NCBI RefSeq assembly: GCF_019645875.1
Contig: NZ_CP081000.1
Span: 62,001 to 126,000, forward strand
From: Mycolicibacterium senegalense
GTDB taxonomy: Bacteria; Actinomycetota; Actinomycetes; Mycobacteriales; Mycobacteriaceae
DNA: 64,000 nt
Direction of reading: 5' to 3'
Shown: piece by piece, positions 1 through 12,379 of the stretch
Layout of the letters: each line of letters opens with the position of its first letter
Numbering within the stretch: position 1 is the stretch's first letter
Notes under the pieces: model-generated
What the model saw: the letters and a program-made list of their open reading frames with translations, nothing else
Told to the model about the DNA's origin: nothing
The model's database searches: none
Program-made: the position numbers and the translations under genes

Positions 1-2934
1 TACCGGGCACCGCACGACGCGGTCGAGCAGATCCTGACCGGGATCTACGCGCAGGTGCTCGGCGTCGAGCGGGTCGGTGTCGACGATTCGTTCTTCGACC
101 TCGGCGGGGACAGCATCTCGTCGATGCAGGTGGTGGCCCGGGCACGGGCCGCGGGCCTGGTCTGCCGGCCGCGCGATGTGCTGGTCGAACAGACGGTGGC
201 GCGGCTGGCCCGGGTGGTGGCGTCGGCCGACGGTCAGGACACCGTCCTCGACGAGGGCATCGGCCCGGTGGTGGCCACACCGATCATGCGCTGGCTCCGT
301 GAAATCGACGGTCCGGTCGACGAATACAACCAGACCGTGGTGCTGCGGGCACCTGACGGGGCGACCGAATCCGACGTGACGGTGCTGTTGCAGACCCTGC
401 TGGACCGGCACGCCATGTTGCGGTTGCGCGCTGAGACCACCGCGGCCGGCGGCTGGTCCCTGGTGGTACCCGAGCGCGGCGCGGTGGATGCCGCCGCGTG
501 TGTGCAGGTGGTCGACGAACTGTCCGACGAGGTCCTGCGCACGGCGCGGTCACGGCTGAACCCCGGGGCAGGCACGGTGCTGACGGCGCTGTGGGTGCCC
601 GGCACCGCAACCCTGGCGCTGATGATCCATCACCTGGCCGTCGACGCGGTGTCCTGGCGAATCCTGTTGGAAGACTTGAATATCGCCTGGGCTCAGCATC
701 GCGCCGGCCAGGAAGTGGAATTGCCGGTGCCGAGGACGTCGTTCGCCCGTTGGTCCGCGGTGCTCGACGAGCACGCCCACAGCCCGGCCGTGGTGGGGCT
801 GGCCGGGGCCTGGCGTGAGGTAGCGGCGAGCCCGGCGGCTTTGCCCCCGGTGCAACCGGCGGTCGACACCTATGCCGGCGCCGGGCAGCTGTCCGTGGAG
901 CTCGACGCCGACACCACCCGACAGTTGCTCGGCGACGTTCCCGCGGCGTTTCACGCCGGAGTGCAGGACATTCTGTTGATCGCCTTCGGCCTGGCGGCCG
1001 CGGAATTCCTGGGCGCCGAACGCACGCCGATCACCATCGATGTCGAGGGCCACGGCCGCGCCGAGGAGCTCACCGCCGACATCGACCTGTCGCGCACCGT
1101 CGGCTGGTTCACCAGCAAGTACCCGGTAGCGCTCAGCCCGGGCGAACTGCCCTGGGAACAGGTGACTTCGGGTGCGGCGGCACTGGGCGGTGTCATCAAG
1201 GCCGCCAAGGAACAGCTCCGGGGTCTACCCGACGGACTGACCTACGGACTGCTGCGGTACCTGAATTCCGATGTGGCGCTGGACGGGTCTGATCCGGCAT
1301 TCAGCTTCAACTACCTGGGTCGGCTCGGCGCCGGGGCCGGGGAGCTGTCCGACGAACTGTGGCGAATCGATCAGCAGGCGGTGTCGATCACCGCGTCGGC
1401 CACGGCGGTGGATACCCCGCTGGGACACGCCATGGAGCTCAACGCCGGCGTGCTGGACTCCGGCACGGGTGCCGGCCCGAGCCTGCACGCCACGTGGACC
1501 TGGGCCCCCTCGGTCCTCGACGAGGAGCAGGTCGCCCGGTTCAGCCGGCTCTGGTTCGAGGCGCTGGCCGGAATCTGTGCTCACGTGCGGGACGGGGGAG
1601 GCGGGCTGACCCCGTCGGACATCGCCCCGGCGCAGTTGACCCAGCCCCAGATCGATGAGCTGCAAGCCGAATACGCGATCGCCGATGTGTTGCCGCTGAC
1701 ACCGTTGCAGCAGGGCCTGCTGTTCCACACCGAAGCAGGGCAGGGCGGCGACGACCTTTATGCGGTGCAGCTGGACATCACCGTCGCGGGTGCGCTGGAT
1801 CCGGATCGGCTGCGCGATGCCGTTCAGGGCGTGATCGCCCGGCGGCCGAACGTGGTGGCGCGCTTCTACGAGGACTTCGGTGTGCCGGTGCAGATCCTGC
1901 CGGCCGATCCGGCGCTCGCCTGGCAGTACCTGGATCTCACCGGCGATGCGGATGGCGATGTGGAACAGCGGGTGCAGCGGATCTGCACCGCCGAGCGGGG
2001 CCGGGTCAGCGGCCTGGGCGATGAGCCCCCGTTCCGGGCCGCACTGATCCGCACTGCCGAGGATCAGCACCGATTCGTGCTCACCAACCACCACATCGTG
2101 CTCGACGGGTGGTCGAAGCCGATCCTGCTGCAGGAGATCTTCGCCGGCTACCTCGGCGCGCGGCTGCCGGCCCCGGTTCCGTACCGGCGATTCGTCACGT
2201 GGCTGGCCGAGCAGGACATCAGTGCCGCACAGACCGCGTGGCGCAAGGTTTTTGACGGGTTCGAAAACCCCACGCTGGTCGGCAACCCGGGGCAGGCGGC
2301 CCTCGGCCCGCGCGGTGTCGAATCGTTCCAGCTGTCGGCCGAGACCACGCAGGCTCTCGGCGATCTGGCCCGCACGTGCCACACAACCGTCAGCACAGTG
2401 CTGCAAGCGGCGTGGGCGCAGCTGCTCATGTGGCTGACCGGCCAGCGTGACGTCGCGTTCGGCACCGCGGTCTCCGGCCGGCCGGCCGATGTGGCCGGCG
2501 CCGAATCGATGGTCGGGTTGCTGATCAACACGGTGCCGGTGCGGGCCAGCATCACCCCGGCCACCACCGTGGCGAGCCTGCTGGCCGAGCTGCAGGGTGC
2601 CTACAACGACACATTGGACCATCAACACCTGGCGCTGAACGAGATCCATCGCGTGACCGGCCACGACCAGTTGTTCGACACCGTGTTCGTCTACGAGAAC
2701 TATCCGATCGACACCGCCGCGCTCTCGGGTGTGGACGGGCTGACGATCACCGGATTCACCAATCGCGAGTACAACCATTACCCGCTTTCGGTGCAGGCGG
2801 TTCCGGGCCATGAACTAGGCCTACGCGTCGAATTTGATTCTGATGTCTTCGATTCAGCCCGAATCGGGCGATTGGTCGAGCGGTTCCGGCGGGTACTAGA
2901 CGCCATGACCGCCGACCGGAGGGAGCACTCATGA
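1..2934 (+). CDS. mps1: GPL non-ribosomal peptide synthetase Mps1, C-terminal part (T-E-C)
   Basis: This is the 3' end of a very large NRPS gene; the frame is open from base 1, so the N-terminus lies outside the window. Seen, counting from base 1: a carrier domain with DLGGDS (phosphopantetheine Ser38), an epimerisation-type domain with [10 protein letters not shown] (His210-His211) and a condensation domain with HHIVLDGWS (His697-His698). There is no adenylation domain after the last C domain, so this protein ends in mid-module and hands its peptide to the next protein. The stop overlaps the mps2 start by 4 nt (ATGA). Family knowledge: Mps1 carries modules 1 and 2 of the glycopeptidolipid core (D-Phe, D-allo-Thr), and the E domain here would make the second residue D. 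The Mps1 assignment rests on the domain order plus mps2 and gap downstream. It acts in the cytosol. Confidence 0.88.
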   Translation, partial: YRAPHDAVEQILTGIYAQVLGVERVGVDDSFFDLGGDSISSMQVVARARAAGLVCRPRDVLVEQTVARLARVVASADGQDTVLDEGIGPVVATPIMRWLREIDGPVDEYNQTVVLRAPDGATESDVTVLLQTLLDRHAMLRLRAETTAAGGWSLVVPERGAVDAAACVQVVDELSDEVLRTARSRLNPGAGTVLTALWVPGTATLALMIHHLAVDAVSWRILLEDLNIAWAQHRAGQEVELPVPRTSFARWSAVLDEHAHSPAVVGLAGAWREVAASPAALPPVQPAVDTYAGAGQLSVELDADTTRQLLGDVPAAFHAGVQDILLIAFGLAAAEFLGAERTPITIDVEGHGRAEELTADIDLSRTVGWFTSKYPVALSPGELPWEQVTSGAAALGGVIKAAKEQLRGLPDGLTYGLLRYLNSDVALDGSDPAFSFNYLGRLGAGAGELSDELWRIDQQAVSITASATAVDTPLGHAMELNAGVLDSGTGAGPSLHATWTWAPSVLDEEQVARFSRLWFEALAGICAHVRDGGGGLTPSDIAPAQLTQPQIDELQAEYAIADVLPLTPLQQGLLFHTEAGQGGDDLYAVQLDITVAGALDPDRLRDAVQGVIARRPNVVARFYEDFGVPVQILPADPALAWQYLDLTGDADGDVEQRVQRICTAERGRVSGLGDEPPFRAALIRTAEDQHRFVLTNHHIVLDGWSKPILLQEIFAGYLGARLPAPVPYRRFVTWLAEQDISAAQTAWRKVFDGFENPTLVGNPGQAALGPRGVESFQLSAETTQALGDLARTCHTTVSTVLQAAWAQLLMWLTGQRDVAFGTAVSGRPADVAGAESMVGLLINTVPVRASITPATTVASLLAELQGAYNDTLDHQHLALNEIHRVTGHDQLFDTVFVYENYPIDTAALSGVDGLTITGFTNREYNHYPLSVQAVPGHELGLRVEFDSDVFDSARIGRLVERFRRVLDAMTADRREHS

Positions 2935-5900
2935 GCATCGATGCCAGCCGGACGCTGTTGTCCTTCGACCTTCTCGACGACGATGAGCACGACCGGCTCG
3001 ATGACTGGGGTAACCGGTCGGTGCTGAGCCGACCGGCATCCGACCCGGTCACGATCCCCGTGCTGTTCAGCGCGCAGGTGGATCGTGCCCCGGAGTCGGT
3101 GGCGCTGGTCTGCGGCGATCGATCGTGGAGCTATCGCGAGCTCGATGAGCAGTCGAATCGGCTGGCTCACCTGCTGGCCGGTCATGGTGCCGGGCCGGGG
3201 GAAACCGTCGCACTGCTGATTTCCCGCTCGGCCGAGGCGATCGTGTCGATTCTGGCGGTGCTCAAGACCGGGGCCGCCTACCTGCCGATCGACCCCGCGC
3301 ATCCCGACGACCGGATCGCGTTCATGCTCACCGATGCGGAGCCCGTCGTTGCCGTCAGCACCGCGGAGCTGCGTGACCGGCTGGACCGTGGCGACGTGCC
3401 GGTGATCGGTGTCGACGATCCCGCCGTCGAGAGTCAGCCGGGCAGTGCGCTGCCGGGCCCGCAACCGGATGACCTGGCCTACATGACCTACACGTCGGGC
3501 ACCACCGGCGTACCGAAAGCGGTTGCGGTGACTCACCGCAACGTGACTTCGCTGGTGGAACACCTGCATGCCGATCTGCCCGCTGAGCCGGGTCAGGCTT
3601 GGTCGCAATGGCATTCGCTGGTTTTCGACGTCTCGGTGTGGGAGATCTGGGGCGCCCTGCTGCACGGCGGACGACTGGTGATCGTGCCGGAAGCCGCCGC
3701 CAGTTCGCCCGATGACCTGCACAGTCTGCTGCTCACCGAAAAGGTGGGCGTGCTGTGCCTTACCCCGTCGGCGGCGGGCATGCTCTCACCGGAGCGGCTG
3801 GAATCGACCACCCTGGTGGTGGCGGGCGAGGCCTGCCCGACCGAGCTGGTGGACCGGTGGGCCCCGGGCCGGGTGATGATCAACGCCTACGGGCCGACGG
3901 AGGCCACCATCTATGCGGCGATGAGCTCGCCGTTGTCGAAGTCCGAGACGGCAGGCGCGGTCGTCCCGATCGGCTCCCCGGTCCCCGGCGCGGCGTTGTT
4001 CGTGCTCGACCAGTGGCTCCGGCCTGCGGCCGAAGGTGTCGTCGGGGAGCTGTACGTGGCAGGTGCCGGGGTGGCGGTCGGATATGCGCGCCGGCCGGGA
4101 CTCACCGCAACGCGTTTCGTGGCCTGCCCGTTCGGCGGAGCGGATGCACCCGGAAAAGTCATGTACCGCACCGGCGATCTGGTCAGGTGGGGTGACGACG
4201 GCCAGCTGCAGTATCTCGGCCGTGCCGACGAGCAGGTCAAGATCCGTGGCTACCGCATCGAATTGGGTGAGGTGCAGGCCGCCCTCGCCGCGCTGGACGG
4301 GGTGACCCAGGCCGTGGTGATCGCCCGCGAGGACCGGCCGGGAGACAAACGACTGGTCGGTTACGTCACCGGGACGGCCGATCCGGCCCAGATGCGTTCG
4401 GCACTGGCCAAGCGGCTGCCGGCCTACATGGTGCCCGCCGCGGTGGTGGTGGTGGACGCATTCCCGCTGACGGTCAACGGCAAGCTCGACAAGCGCGCCC
4501 TCCCGGCACCCGAATATCGCAGTGCCGGGGCCGGTTACCGAGCGCCGAGCAACCCCGTCGAGGAGATCCTCGCCGACATTTTCGCCCAGGTGCTGGGCGT
4601 GGACCGGGTCGGTGTCGACGACTCGTTCCTCGATCTGGGCGGTGACAGCATCCTGTCGATGCAGGTGGTGGCCCGCGCCCGGGCGGCCGGTGTGCGGTGC
4701 CGGCCCCGCGACATCTTCGTCGAGCAGACCGTGGCCGGGGTCGCCCAGGTCGCGGTGTTCGCCGATCCCGAGCACGCGGTCATCGACGAGGGCATCGGAC
4801 CGGTTTCGGCGACACCGATCATGCGCTGGCTGCGCGACGTCCAGGGCCCCATCGACCAGTTCAACCAGACGGTCGTGCTGCGCGCGCCGGACGGGGTGGG
4901 CGAGGCCGACGCCGTGGTCATCGTGCAAGAGCTGCTCGACCGGCACCCCACGCTGAGAATGCTCGCCGAGACCGACGCCGACGGTGAGTGGTCGTTGCGT
5001 GTGCCCGACAAGGGCGCGGTCGACGCGCGCGACTGCATGTCCGTCGTCGAGGAATTGTCCGACGACGCGTTGGTGGCGGCGTTGATGCAGCTGGATCCGG
5101 CCGCCGGCTCGGTGCTACGAGCCTTGTGGGTGCCCGCCAGCGGCCAGCTGGTCCTGATGATCCATCACCTGGCCGTCGACGGGGTGTCCTGGCGAATCTT
5201 GTTGGAAGACTTGAATATCGCCTGGGCACAGCACCATAGTGGGCAGCCGGTGCAGTTGCCGCGGGGCGGCACGTCGTTCGCCCGTTGGTCACACCTGCTG
5301 GCCGAGCATGCCGGCGACGCGAACGTCGTCCGGCATGCCGACGCTTGGCGCAAGGTGCTCGAGGTGCCCGCGTCCCTGCCGCCGGTGCAGCCGGACGTGG
5401 ACACCTACGCCAATGCCGGGCAGCTGGCGGTGGACCTGGATGTCGAGACCACCCGAGCGCTGCTCGGACCGGTTCCCGCGGCATTTCATGCCGGCGTGCA
5501 GGACATTCTGCTGATCGCCTTCGGCCTGGCGTGGGCCGAATACCTCGGCACCGGCAGTCTGCCGATCAGTTTCGACGTCGAGGGCCACGGGCGAAGTGAG
5601 GATATCGGGGGAGCCGACCTGGACTCCGATGTCGACCTCTCGCGGACCGTGGGCTGGTTCACCACCAAGTACCCGGTGGCGCTGGCAACCCCGGAACTGC
5701 CGTGGGCTCAGGTCATTTCGGGCGATGCCGAGCTGGGCGCGATCATCAAGGAGGCCAAGGAGCAGCTGCGCGCACTGCCCGACGACCTCACCTACGGCAT
5801 GCTCCGCTATCTCAACCCCGACGTGGAACTCGAGGGTGCGGACCCGACGATCGGCTTCAACTACCTCGGCCGGATCGCCGGCGGGATGGCCGATCTCGGC

Positions 5901-8900
5901 GAGGATCTGTGGCGCATCGATCAGGACGCGTTGTCGAGCACCGGCGTGGTGTCCGAGGTCCCGATGCCGTTGATGCACACCGTGGAACTCAATGCGGGCA
6001 CTGTGGACACCGATGCCGGCCCGTCTTTACAGGCCGCATGGACATGGGCCCCTTCGGTCGTCGGCCGGGATCAGGTCGACCGGCTCAGCCGGTTGTGGTT
6101 CCAGGCGTTGAAGGGCATCTGCGCTCACGTGAGCTCCGGCGGCGGCGGGCTGACGCCGTCCGATGTTCTTCCGGCGCGACTCACCCAGCGCCAGATCGAC
6201 GAGCTGGAGCTGGAATACGCGGTCGCCGACGTGCTGCCTTTGACCCCTGTGCAGCAGGGGCTGCTGTTCCATTCGACGTTCGCGCGTGGCCGCGGCGCGC
6301 ACGACGACGTCTATGCGGTCCAGCTCGACATCACCATCGCCGGTGTCGTCGACCAACATCGGCTGCGCGATGCGGTGCACACCGTGGTCGCCCGGCATCC
6401 GAATCTGGCCGCCCGGTTCTGCGGGCAGTTCGGCGAGCCCGTGCAGGCCATCCCCGCCGATCCCGTGATGGCGTGGCGGTATCTGGATCTGCGCGGGGAC
6501 GACCGGATCTCCGACGACGAGGTCCGTGCGCTCTGCGACGCGGAGCGGGCAGCGGTGTGCGACCTCGGCGAGCGGCCGACGTTCCGGGCCGCCCTGATCC
6601 GCACCGCGGGCGACGGCCACCGGCTGGTCCTGACCTTCCACCACATCGTGATCGACGGCTGGTCGCTGCCGATCCTGTTGCGGGAGATCTTCGCGAGTTA
6701 CTTCGGGCAGCGGCTGCCGGCACCGGCGTCGTACCGCAACTTCGTCTCGTGGCTGGCCGATCAGGATCGTGACGCCGCACGGGAAGCCTGGCGAAACGTG
6801 TTGGCCGGCTTCCAGACTCCCACGCTGGTCGCGCCGCCGGTCGAGCCCGGTCCCCGAGGGATCCAGACCTATCGGGTGCCGGCGGAGACCACCCGCGCGC
6901 TCAGTGAGCTCGCACGGACGCAGCGGACCACGGTCGCCACCGTGCTGCAGGCCGGGTGGGCGCAATTGCTGATGTGGCTGACCGGTCAGCACGACGTCAC
7001 CTTCGGCACCGCGGTGTCGGGTCGGCCCGCGGATCTGCCCGGCGCGGATTCCATGGTGGGCCTGTTGATCAACACCGTGCCGGTACGAGCCCGCACCACC
7101 GCGACGACGACGGTGGCCGAGCTGCTCGATCAGTTGCAGCGCGCTCACAACGACACCCTCGAGCACGAACACCTGGCGCTCACCGAGATTCACCACCTGG
7201 CCGGGCACGAGCAACTGTTCGACACGCTGTTCCTGTACGAGAGCTACCCCATCGACACCAGTGCGTTCCTGGGTGTGCAGGAGCTGGCCGTCACCGAGTT
7301 CAACAACCGCGAATACAACCATTACCCCCTGTCGGTGATGGCGCTGCCCGGACACGAGTTGGGGCTGCGCCTCGAATTCGACAGCGACGTGTTCGACAGC
7401 GGCCAGATCGACGCACTGGTCGAACGGTTCCAGCGACTGCTGGTGGACATGACCGTCGATCCGGAGCGCCGGGTCTCGGCGATGGATGTGCTCGAAAGCG
7501 CGGAGCACGACCGGCTCGACGCGTGGAGCCACCGCGAGATTCTCACCCGACCGGTGGCCGCGCCCATCTCGATTCCGGAGATGTTCAGCCGGCAGGTGGA
7601 GCGCGATCCCGGCGCGCCCGCGCTGACTTTCGGTGACCACTCGCTGACCTACGACGAGCTCGACGAGGAGGCCCGCCGGCTGGCAAACCTGTTGGCGCTC
7701 ATGGGCGCCGGCCCGGGTCAGATCGTGGCGCTGCTGGCGCCGCGGTCAGACCAGGCGATCGTGGCCATCCTGGCAGTGCTCAAGACCGGGGCGGCCTACC
7801 TGCCGATCGATCCGGCGGTGCCTGCCGCGCGGCTGGAGTTCATGCTGGCCGACGCCGCACCGATCATCGCGGTCACGACGGCCGAGTTGCGATCCCGGCT
7901 GGATGGGGCGGATGTGCAGATCGTCGAGGTCGACGATCCCGCCGTGGAGTCCGCAGGCCTGATCTACCCGACAGCCGACCTGCTGCCGCCCGCTGCCGAC
8001 GACATCGCCTACCTGATCTACACCTCGGGCACCACCGGTACGCCGAAGGGCGTGGCCGTCACCCACGGCAACGTGACCCAGGTGCTGGAGCGGCTGCATC
8101 CCGATCTCCCGGCGGGCCCGGGACAGGTGTGGTCGCAATGGCATTCGCTGGTCTTCGACGTCTCGGTGTGGGAGATCTGGGGGGCCTTGCTGCACGGGTC
8201 GCAGCTGGTGATCGTGCCCGAGGCGGTGGCCGGCTCACCGGATGACCTGCACGATCTGCTGGTCGCCGAAGGGGTCACCGTGCTGTACCAGACGCCGTCG
8301 GCAGTCGGCATGCTGTCACCGGAAGGTCTGGAGCACACCACCCTGGTGGTGGCCGGTGAAGCCTGCCCCAGCGAGGTGGTGGACCGGTGGGCCCCGGGCC
8401 GGGTGATGATCAACGCCTACGGCCCGACCGAGGCCACGATCTACGGCGCGATGAGCGCACCGCTGACCCCGGGTGCCGCCGGCGGTGCCGTTCCCATCGG
8501 GTCGCCCGTCCCCTCGGGCGCCACATTCGTGCTCGATGAGTGGCTGCGTCCGGTCTCGGCCGGCGTCGTCGGCGAGCTGTACCTCGCCGGGCGCGGCGTC
8601 GGTGTCGGCTACCTCAACCGATCGGGACTGACCGCCTCGCGGTTCGTGGCCTGCCCGTTCGGCGGGCAGGACGCACCCGGAAAAGTCATGTACCGCACCG
8701 GTGATCTGGTCAAGTGGGATGACGAGGGCCAGCTGCACTACCTGGGCCGCGCCGACGAGCAGGTGAAGATCCGCGGCTATCGCATCGAGCTGGGCGAGAT
8801 CCAAGCCGCCCTGGCCGAATTGGACGGGGTGACCCAGGCCGCGGTCGTCGCGCGCGAGGACCGTCCCGGCGACAAGCGCCTGGTCGGCTACATCACCGGC

Positions 8901-10670
8901 AACGCCGATCCGACCCAGTTGCGCAAGGAACTCGGCGAGCGGCTGCCCGCCTACATGGTGCCCGCCGCGATCGTCGTCCTGGACGTGTTGCCGCTGACCG
9001 TCAACGGAAAGCTCGATCGTCGCGCCCTGCCGGCACCCGGGTACCGCGACGGAGCCCGGTACCGGGCCCCGGGCACCCCGACCGAGCAGACGCTCGCCGG
9101 TATCTACGCCCATGTGCTGGGTTTGGAGCGGGTCGGTATCGACGATTCGTTCTTCGATCTCGGTGGCGATTCGATCTCGGCGATGCGGGCGATCGCCGCG
9201 ATCAACACCGCGTTCGATGCCGAGCTCGCGGTGCGCACGCTGTTCGAGAAACCGTCGGTGGCCGCCTTGAGCCTGCAGTTGACCAGCGAGACCGGAACCG
9301 ACGTGGCAGCCGCACCTACGGGGGTCAGCTTCACCTCGGTGCACGGCACCGAGGCCGGTGAGGTGTATGCGCGAGACCTGACCCTGGACAAGTTCATCGA
9401 CGGAACCACCCTGCGCACCGCGCGAGCCCTGCCGCGGCCGAACGGGCAGGTACAGACCGTGCTGCTGACCGGGGCCACCGGATTCCTCGGGCGGTATCTG
9501 TTGCTGGACTGGCTGAAACGACTGCGCCGTGTCGACGACACCGTGATCTGCCTGGTGCGGGCCGACTCCGACGAAGAGGCGTACCGGCGTCTGGAAGCCA
9601 CGTTCGACACCGACCCGGTCCTGCTCCGGCACTTCCGGGAACTGGCGGCCGAACGGCTCGAGGTCATCGCCGGCGACAAGGGCGAACCCAACCTCGGGCT
9701 GGACGAGGAACGCTGGCGGCAGCTGGCCGAGCGGGTCGACCTGATCGTCGACTCGGCGGCGTTCGTCAACAGCGTGCTGCCCTACCGAGAGTTGTTCGGG
9801 CCCAACGTCGTCGGTACCGCCGAGTTGATCCGCTTCGCCTTGACCACCAAGCTCAAGCCGTACAACTTCGTCTCGACCTCCGATGTGGGCCGCCAGATCG
9901 AGCCGTCGAAGTTCACCGAGGACGCCGACATCCGGGTGGCCAGCCCGGTCCGCACCGTCGATGCCGGCTACGCCAACGGGTACGGCAACAGCAAATGGGC
10001 CGGGGAGGTGCTGCTGCGTGAGGCGCACGATCTCTGCGACCTGCCCGTCGCGGTGTTCCGCTCCGGCATGATCATGGCCGACCCGGCTTATGCCGGACAG
10101 TTGAACCTCACCGACACGGTCAGCCGGATGGTGCTGAGCATCGTGGCCACCGGCGTTGCGCCGAAGTCGTTCTACCGGCTCGGCGATGACGGCCGACGGC
10201 AGCGCGCGCACTTCGACGGACTGCCCGTCGACTTCGTGGCGGAGGCGATCACCACGTTGGGCTGGGAGGTAGCCCGTTCGGCCTCAGCCGGTTTCGAGAC
10301 GTACCACGTGATGAACCCGCATGACGACGGGATCGGCATCGACACCTACATCGACTGGTTGATCGAGGCCGGTTATCCGATCCAACGCGTCAGCGATTTC
10401 GGAGAATGGTTGCAGCGGTTCGAAGCGGGCCTGAAGGCGCTGCCGGAACGGCAGCGGCAGGGCTCGGTCCTGCAGATGCTGACCTTGCTGCAACAGCAAG
10501 GCGGTGAGCTCGAGGCGCCTGAGCCGACGCAAGGCTCCTACGCGCCTGCCGACCGCTTCCGCGCCGCGGTTCGTCGGGCGAAAGTCGGTGCCGCCAACGA
10601 TATTCCGCGAGTCACGCCGGAGGTCATCCTGAAATATGTGACCGATCTGCAGTCGCTCGGAATGCTCTAG
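2931..10670 (+). CDS. mps2: GPL non-ribosomal peptide synthetase Mps2 (A-T-E-C-A-T-reductase)
   Basis: A 2579-aa synthetase adding the last two residues of the GPL lipopeptide and releasing it as an amino alcohol. Domains seen in order: A (about 35-520, core YTSGTTG), T (Ser573 in LGGDS), E ([10 protein letters not shown] at 745), C (HHIVIDGWS at 1237), A (about 1530-2010), T (Ser2081) and a terminal extended-SDR reductase (NADP motif GATGFLG at 2181; YGNSK at 2351-2355). There is no thioesterase; reductive release fits L-alaninol. Hand alignment of the ten specificity positions gives DVWCVAAIYK and DVWYVAAIYK, differing at one place, as expected if both load alanine; the E domain makes the first D-Ala. 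It begins directly with an A domain whose C partner is the tail of Mps1. The next gene, gap, starts 9 nt after the stop. The ATG overlaps the mps1 stop, suggesting coupling. Confidence 0.93.
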   Translation: MSIDASRTLLSFDLLDDDEHDRLDDWGNRSVLSRPASDPVTIPVLFSAQVDRAPESVALVCGDRSWSYRELDEQSNRLAHLLAGHGAGPGETVALLISRSAEAIVSILAVLKTGAAYLPIDPAHPDDRIAFMLTDAEPVVAVSTAELRDRLDRGDVPVIGVDDPAVESQPGSALPGPQPDDLAYMTYTSGTTGVPKAVAVTHRNVTSLVEHLHADLPAEPGQAWSQWHSLVFDVSVWEIWGALLHGGRLVIVPEAAASSPDDLHSLLLTEKVGVLCLTPSAAGMLSPERLESTTLVVAGEACPTELVDRWAPGRVMINAYGPTEATIYAAMSSPLSKSETAGAVVPIGSPVPGAALFVLDQWLRPAAEGVVGELYVAGAGVAVGYARRPGLTATRFVACPFGGADAPGKVMYRTGDLVRWGDDGQLQYLGRADEQVKIRGYRIELGEVQAALAALDGVTQAVVIAREDRPGDKRLVGYVTGTADPAQMRSALAKRLPAYMVPAAVVVVDAFPLTVNGKLDKRALPAPEYRSAGAGYRAPSNPVEEILADIFAQVLGVDRVGVDDSFLDLGGDSILSMQVVARARAAGVRCRPRDIFVEQTVAGVAQVAVFADPEHAVIDEGIGPVSATPIMRWLRDVQGPIDQFNQTVVLRAPDGVGEADAVVIVQELLDRHPTLRMLAETDADGEWSLRVPDKGAVDARDCMSVVEELSDDALVAALMQLDPAAGSVLRALWVPASGQLVLMIHHLAVDGVSWRILLEDLNIAWAQHHSGQPVQLPRGGTSFARWSHLLAEHAGDANVVRHADAWRKVLEVPASLPPVQPDVDTYANAGQLAVDLDVETTRALLGPVPAAFHAGVQDILLIAFGLAWAEYLGTGSLPISFDVEGHGRSEDIGGADLDSDVDLSRTVGWFTTKYPVALATPELPWAQVISGDAELGAIIKEAKEQLRALPDDLTYGMLRYLNPDVELEGADPTIGFNYLGRIAGGMADLGEDLWRIDQDALSSTGVVSEVPMPLMHTVELNAGTVDTDAGPSLQAAWTWAPSVVGRDQVDRLSRLWFQALKGICAHVSSGGGGLTPSDVLPARLTQRQIDELELEYAVADVLPLTPVQQGLLFHSTFARGRGAHDDVYAVQLDITIAGVVDQHRLRDAVHTVVARHPNLAARFCGQFGEPVQAIPADPVMAWRYLDLRGDDRISDDEVRALCDAERAAVCDLGERPTFRAALIRTAGDGHRLVLTFHHIVIDGWSLPILLREIFASYFGQRLPAPASYRNFVSWLADQDRDAAREAWRNVLAGFQTPTLVAPPVEPGPRGIQTYRVPAETTRALSELARTQRTTVATVLQAGWAQLLMWLTGQHDVTFGTAVSGRPADLPGADSMVGLLINTVPVRARTTATTTVAELLDQLQRAHNDTLEHEHLALTEIHHLAGHEQLFDTLFLYESYPIDTSAFLGVQELAVTEFNNREYNHYPLSVMALPGHELGLRLEFDSDVFDSGQIDALVERFQRLLVDMTVDPERRVSAMDVLESAEHDRLDAWSHREILTRPVAAPISIPEMFSRQVERDPGAPALTFGDHSLTYDELDEEARRLANLLALMGAGPGQIVALLAPRSDQAIVAILAVLKTGAAYLPIDPAVPAARLEFMLADAAPIIAVTTAELRSRLDGADVQIVEVDDPAVESAGLIYPTADLLPPAADDIAYLIYTSGTTGTPKGVAVTHGNVTQVLERLHPDLPAGPGQVWSQWHSLVFDVSVWEIWGALLHGSQLVIVPEAVAGSPDDLHDLLVAEGVTVLYQTPSAVGMLSPEGLEHTTLVVAGEACPSEVVDRWAPGRVMINAYGPTEATIYGAMSAPLTPGAAGGAVPIGSPVPSGATFVLDEWLRPVSAGVVGELYLAGRGVGVGYLNRSGLTASRFVACPFGGQDAPGKVMYRTGDLVKWDDEGQLHYLGRADEQVKIRGYRIELGEIQAALAELDGVTQAAVVAREDRPGDKRLVGYITGNADPTQLRKELGERLPAYMVPAAIVVLDVLPLTVNGKLDRRALPAPGYRDGARYRAPGTPTEQTLAGIYAHVLGLERVGIDDSFFDLGGDSISAMRAIAAINTAFDAELAVRTLFEKPSVAALSLQLTSETGTDVAAAPTGVSFTSVHGTEAGEVYARDLTLDKFIDGTTLRTARALPRPNGQVQTVLLTGATGFLGRYLLLDWLKRLRRVDDTVICLVRADSDEEAYRRLEATFDTDPVLLRHFRELAAERLEVIAGDKGEPNLGLDEERWRQLAERVDLIVDSAAFVNSVLPYRELFGPNVVGTAELIRFALTTKLKPYNFVSTSDVGRQIEPSKFTEDADIRVASPVRTVDAGYANGYGNSKWAGEVLLREAHDLCDLPVAVFRSGMIMADPAYAGQLNLTDTVSRMVLSIVATGVAPKSFYRLGDDGRRQRAHFDGLPVDFVAEAITTLGWEVARSASAGFETYHVMNPHDDGIGIDTYIDWLIEAGYPIQRVSDFGEWLQRFEAGLKALPERQRQGSVLQMLTLLQQQGGELEAPEPTQGSYAPADRFRAAVRRAKVGAANDIPRVTPEVILKYVTDLQSLGML

Positions 10671-10679
10671 GGCAGCGCT

Positions 10680-11477
10680 GTGTGGGGCGATATCCTGGGG
10701 ATGGCACTTTTGGTGTCACTCAATCCGGTGCTTCTCGGCTTCATCCTGCTGGTGATCTCCCGGCCGCGTCCGGTGCAGAACCTCATCGCGTTCTGGGTCG
10801 GAAGCTTGATCGTGAACGTCCCGGCGTTTGTGATCACGACCTTGGTGCTGGCCTCTGTGCCGTCGTTCAGCTCGGTCGCGCATGATCTGGTGACGCCGGA
10901 ACCCGGGTCGACCGTCAAGCCGTTCCAATTCGTTTCGGGACTGGTCTGCGTGGCGATCGCGGGCCTGCTCGCCGTCCGGATGAGAATGCGGAAACGGGTG
11001 GATCAGGGCGCGTCGGTGAGCGCCGGTGGTGACTCAACGGTGCTGGTCATGGAACAACCGGAGGAGCCGCCCGCTCCGGCCGGGCGCATCCGCGGCACGA
11101 TGTCTGCGCTGGGGGCCGGGGCTCGGCGGCTCATCGACCGCGCGCACGACGCCTGGGAGGGCGGCGCATTGTGGGTGGCGCTGGTGTTCGGGCTCTGCTA
11201 CATCGCTCCGCCGCCGCTGGTGCTCATGGTCGCCACCATGGTCGTCGGTTCGGGTGCGCCGATCGGTGCGCAGGTGGTCATCAGCATCGCCTTCGTGTTC
11301 GGAATGCTGGCGGTCTTCGAGCTGGCGCTGCTCAGTTACGCCGTCGCCCCGGCGAGGACCCAGGCGGTGTTGCAGCCTCTGCACGAGTGGACCAAGCACC
11401 ACCGGCAGCTCGTGCTGCTGGTGCTGTTCGCAGTGGTCGGGCTGTGGCAGGTGGTCACCGGAGCGGGCTTCATCTGA
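10680..11477 (+). CDS. gap: GPL-addressing membrane protein Gap
   Basis: A 265-aa integral membrane protein of the Gap/Sap (lipid-addressing) family, needed to bring glycopeptidolipids to the cell surface. Visible are hydrophobic segments near residues 5-25, 40-60, 80-100, 165-185, 195-220 and 240-262. A hydrophilic cytosolic stretch of about 60 residues (RMRMRKRV onward) lies in the middle, giving the 3+3 helix layout of the family. The start is the GTG at 10680 ([17 protein letters not shown]), 9 nt after mps2, so it is probably co-transcribed with it. Its last bases overlap the end of the convergent dioxygenase gene by 8 bp. Function follows from family and position next to mps2; no transport motif can be read directly. 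Confidence 0.88.
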   Translation: MWGDILGMALLVSLNPVLLGFILLVISRPRPVQNLIAFWVGSLIVNVPAFVITTLVLASVPSFSSVAHDLVTPEPGSTVKPFQFVSGLVCVAIAGLLAVRMRMRKRVDQGASVSAGGDSTVLVMEQPEEPPAPAGRIRGTMSALGAGARRLIDRAHDAWEGGALWVALVFGLCYIAPPPLVLMVATMVVGSGAPIGAQVVISIAFVFGMLAVFELALLSYAVAPARTQAVLQPLHEWTKHHRQLVLLVLFAVVGLWQVVTGAGFI

Positions 11478-12264
11478 GCAGGTACGACGTCATCGACAAC
11501 GACCCGTAGGTGTAACCGGTGACCAACGTGTCGACCGCGCGGGTCGCATCGGCTGCGGCCCCGGCGAGCCCGGCGAAGTACAGCATCGGGATGAAGTGGT
11601 CCGGGGTGGGCACGGCGGCCGCGTAGTCGGGATGCGTCTCGAGGGCGAGCACGTCGGCGGGGGAGTGGGTGAGTCGTTCGCGGGCCGCGTCGTCGAAGCG
11701 CCTGGCCCAGGTGAAGCCGCCGTCGGGTTGTTTCGGGTCCATGCCGGCGAGGTTGTGCACGATGTTGCCGCTGCCCACGATCAGCACGCCGCGCTCGCGC
11801 AGCGGGGCCAGTTTCGCCCCGAGCCGCAGGTGGTAGGAGGCCGGTTCGTTGGCGTTGATCGCCAGCTGCACAACGGGTATCGACGCGTCGGGAAAGGCGT
11901 GCAGCAGCACCGACCAGGTGCCGTGATCGATGCCCCAGCTGTCCACGTCGGCACCCACCCAGGTCGGGTGCACCACGTCGCTGACCTCCTCGGCCAACTC
12001 CGGGAGTCCCGGCGCGGGGTACTGGACGGCGAACAGCTCGGGCGGGAATCCGTAGAAGTCGTGAATGGTGCGTGGCCGCGGCATCGCGGTTACCGCGGTG
12101 GCGTTGATGTACCAATGCGCGCTGATCACCAGGATCGCGCGGGGTCGGGGCACCGCCTGCCCGAAGTCGCGCCAAGCCGCGGTGAAGCGATTGGATTCCA
12201 GAGCGTTCATCGGGCTGCCGTGGCCGATGAACGCCGCGGGCATCAGGGCAGACACTGGACCCAT
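11470..12264 (-). CDS. DODA/LigB-type extradiol ring-opening dioxygenase (YgiD family)
   Basis: A 264-aa protein of the class III extradiol dioxygenase superfamily, 4,5-DOPA dioxygenase (YgiD) branch. These non-haem metal enzymes open catechol rings. Visible family marks are the N-terminal [10 protein letters not shown] with the metal-binding His, the ISAHWY block, [11 protein letters not shown] in the middle, GSGNIVHNL and TPDHFIPML near the end, which together supply the usual metal and proton-relay histidines. Length is normal for the family. It is convergent with gap (8-bp overlap) and divergent from the gene at 12379. The physiological substrate in mycobacteria is unknown, and nothing in the neighbourhood points to aromatic catabolism, so only the family is certain. 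Confidence 0.85.
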   Translation of the reverse strand: MGPVSALMPAAFIGHGSPMNALESNRFTAAWRDFGQAVPRPRAILVISAHWYINATAVTAMPRPRTIHDFYGFPPELFAVQYPAPGLPELAEEVSDVVHPTWVGADVDSWGIDHGTWSVLLHAFPDASIPVVQLAINANEPASYHLRLGAKLAPLRERGVLIVGSGNIVHNLAGMDPKQPDGGFTWARRFDDAARERLTHSPADVLALETHPDYAAAVPTPDHFIPMLYFAGLAGAAADATRAVDTLVTGYTYGSLSMTSYLLR

Positions 12265-12366
12265 GACTGCAGCCTAGGGCGTGAGATTGCCCGTGGTCCG
12301 TGCACACCGACTCGGATACCGCGCGGCGTGGCCCACCATGTGACGGTGAGCGAGCCGCTGCTGCGG

Positions 12367-12379
12367 TAGCGTTTCCGGG
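12367..12379 (+). promoter_or_regulatory. Putative -10 box giving a leaderless GTG start
   Basis: TAGCGT (12367-12372) fits the mycobacterial TANNNT -10 pattern. The GTG at 12379 lies 6 nt after it, where transcription would begin, so the mRNA may start at the start codon. No good -35 at 16-18 bp was seen; GTGACG at 12340 is too far (21-bp spacer). No Shine-Dalgarno sequence precedes this GTG or the in-frame GTG at 12391. Confidence 0.4.

Noticed and set aside
1225..2811. 528-aa open frame on the - strand inside mps1
   Set aside because: Antisense shadow of a high-GC NRPS gene; the + frame has clear C-domain motifs and the - product has none.
8316..10211. 631-aa open frame on the - strand inside mps2
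   Set aside because: Shadow of the A-T-reductase region; codon-position GC bias favours the + frame.
11026..12369. 447-aa + frame running across the end of gap and the dioxygenase
   Set aside because: It crosses two well-supported genes on opposite strands in another frame.
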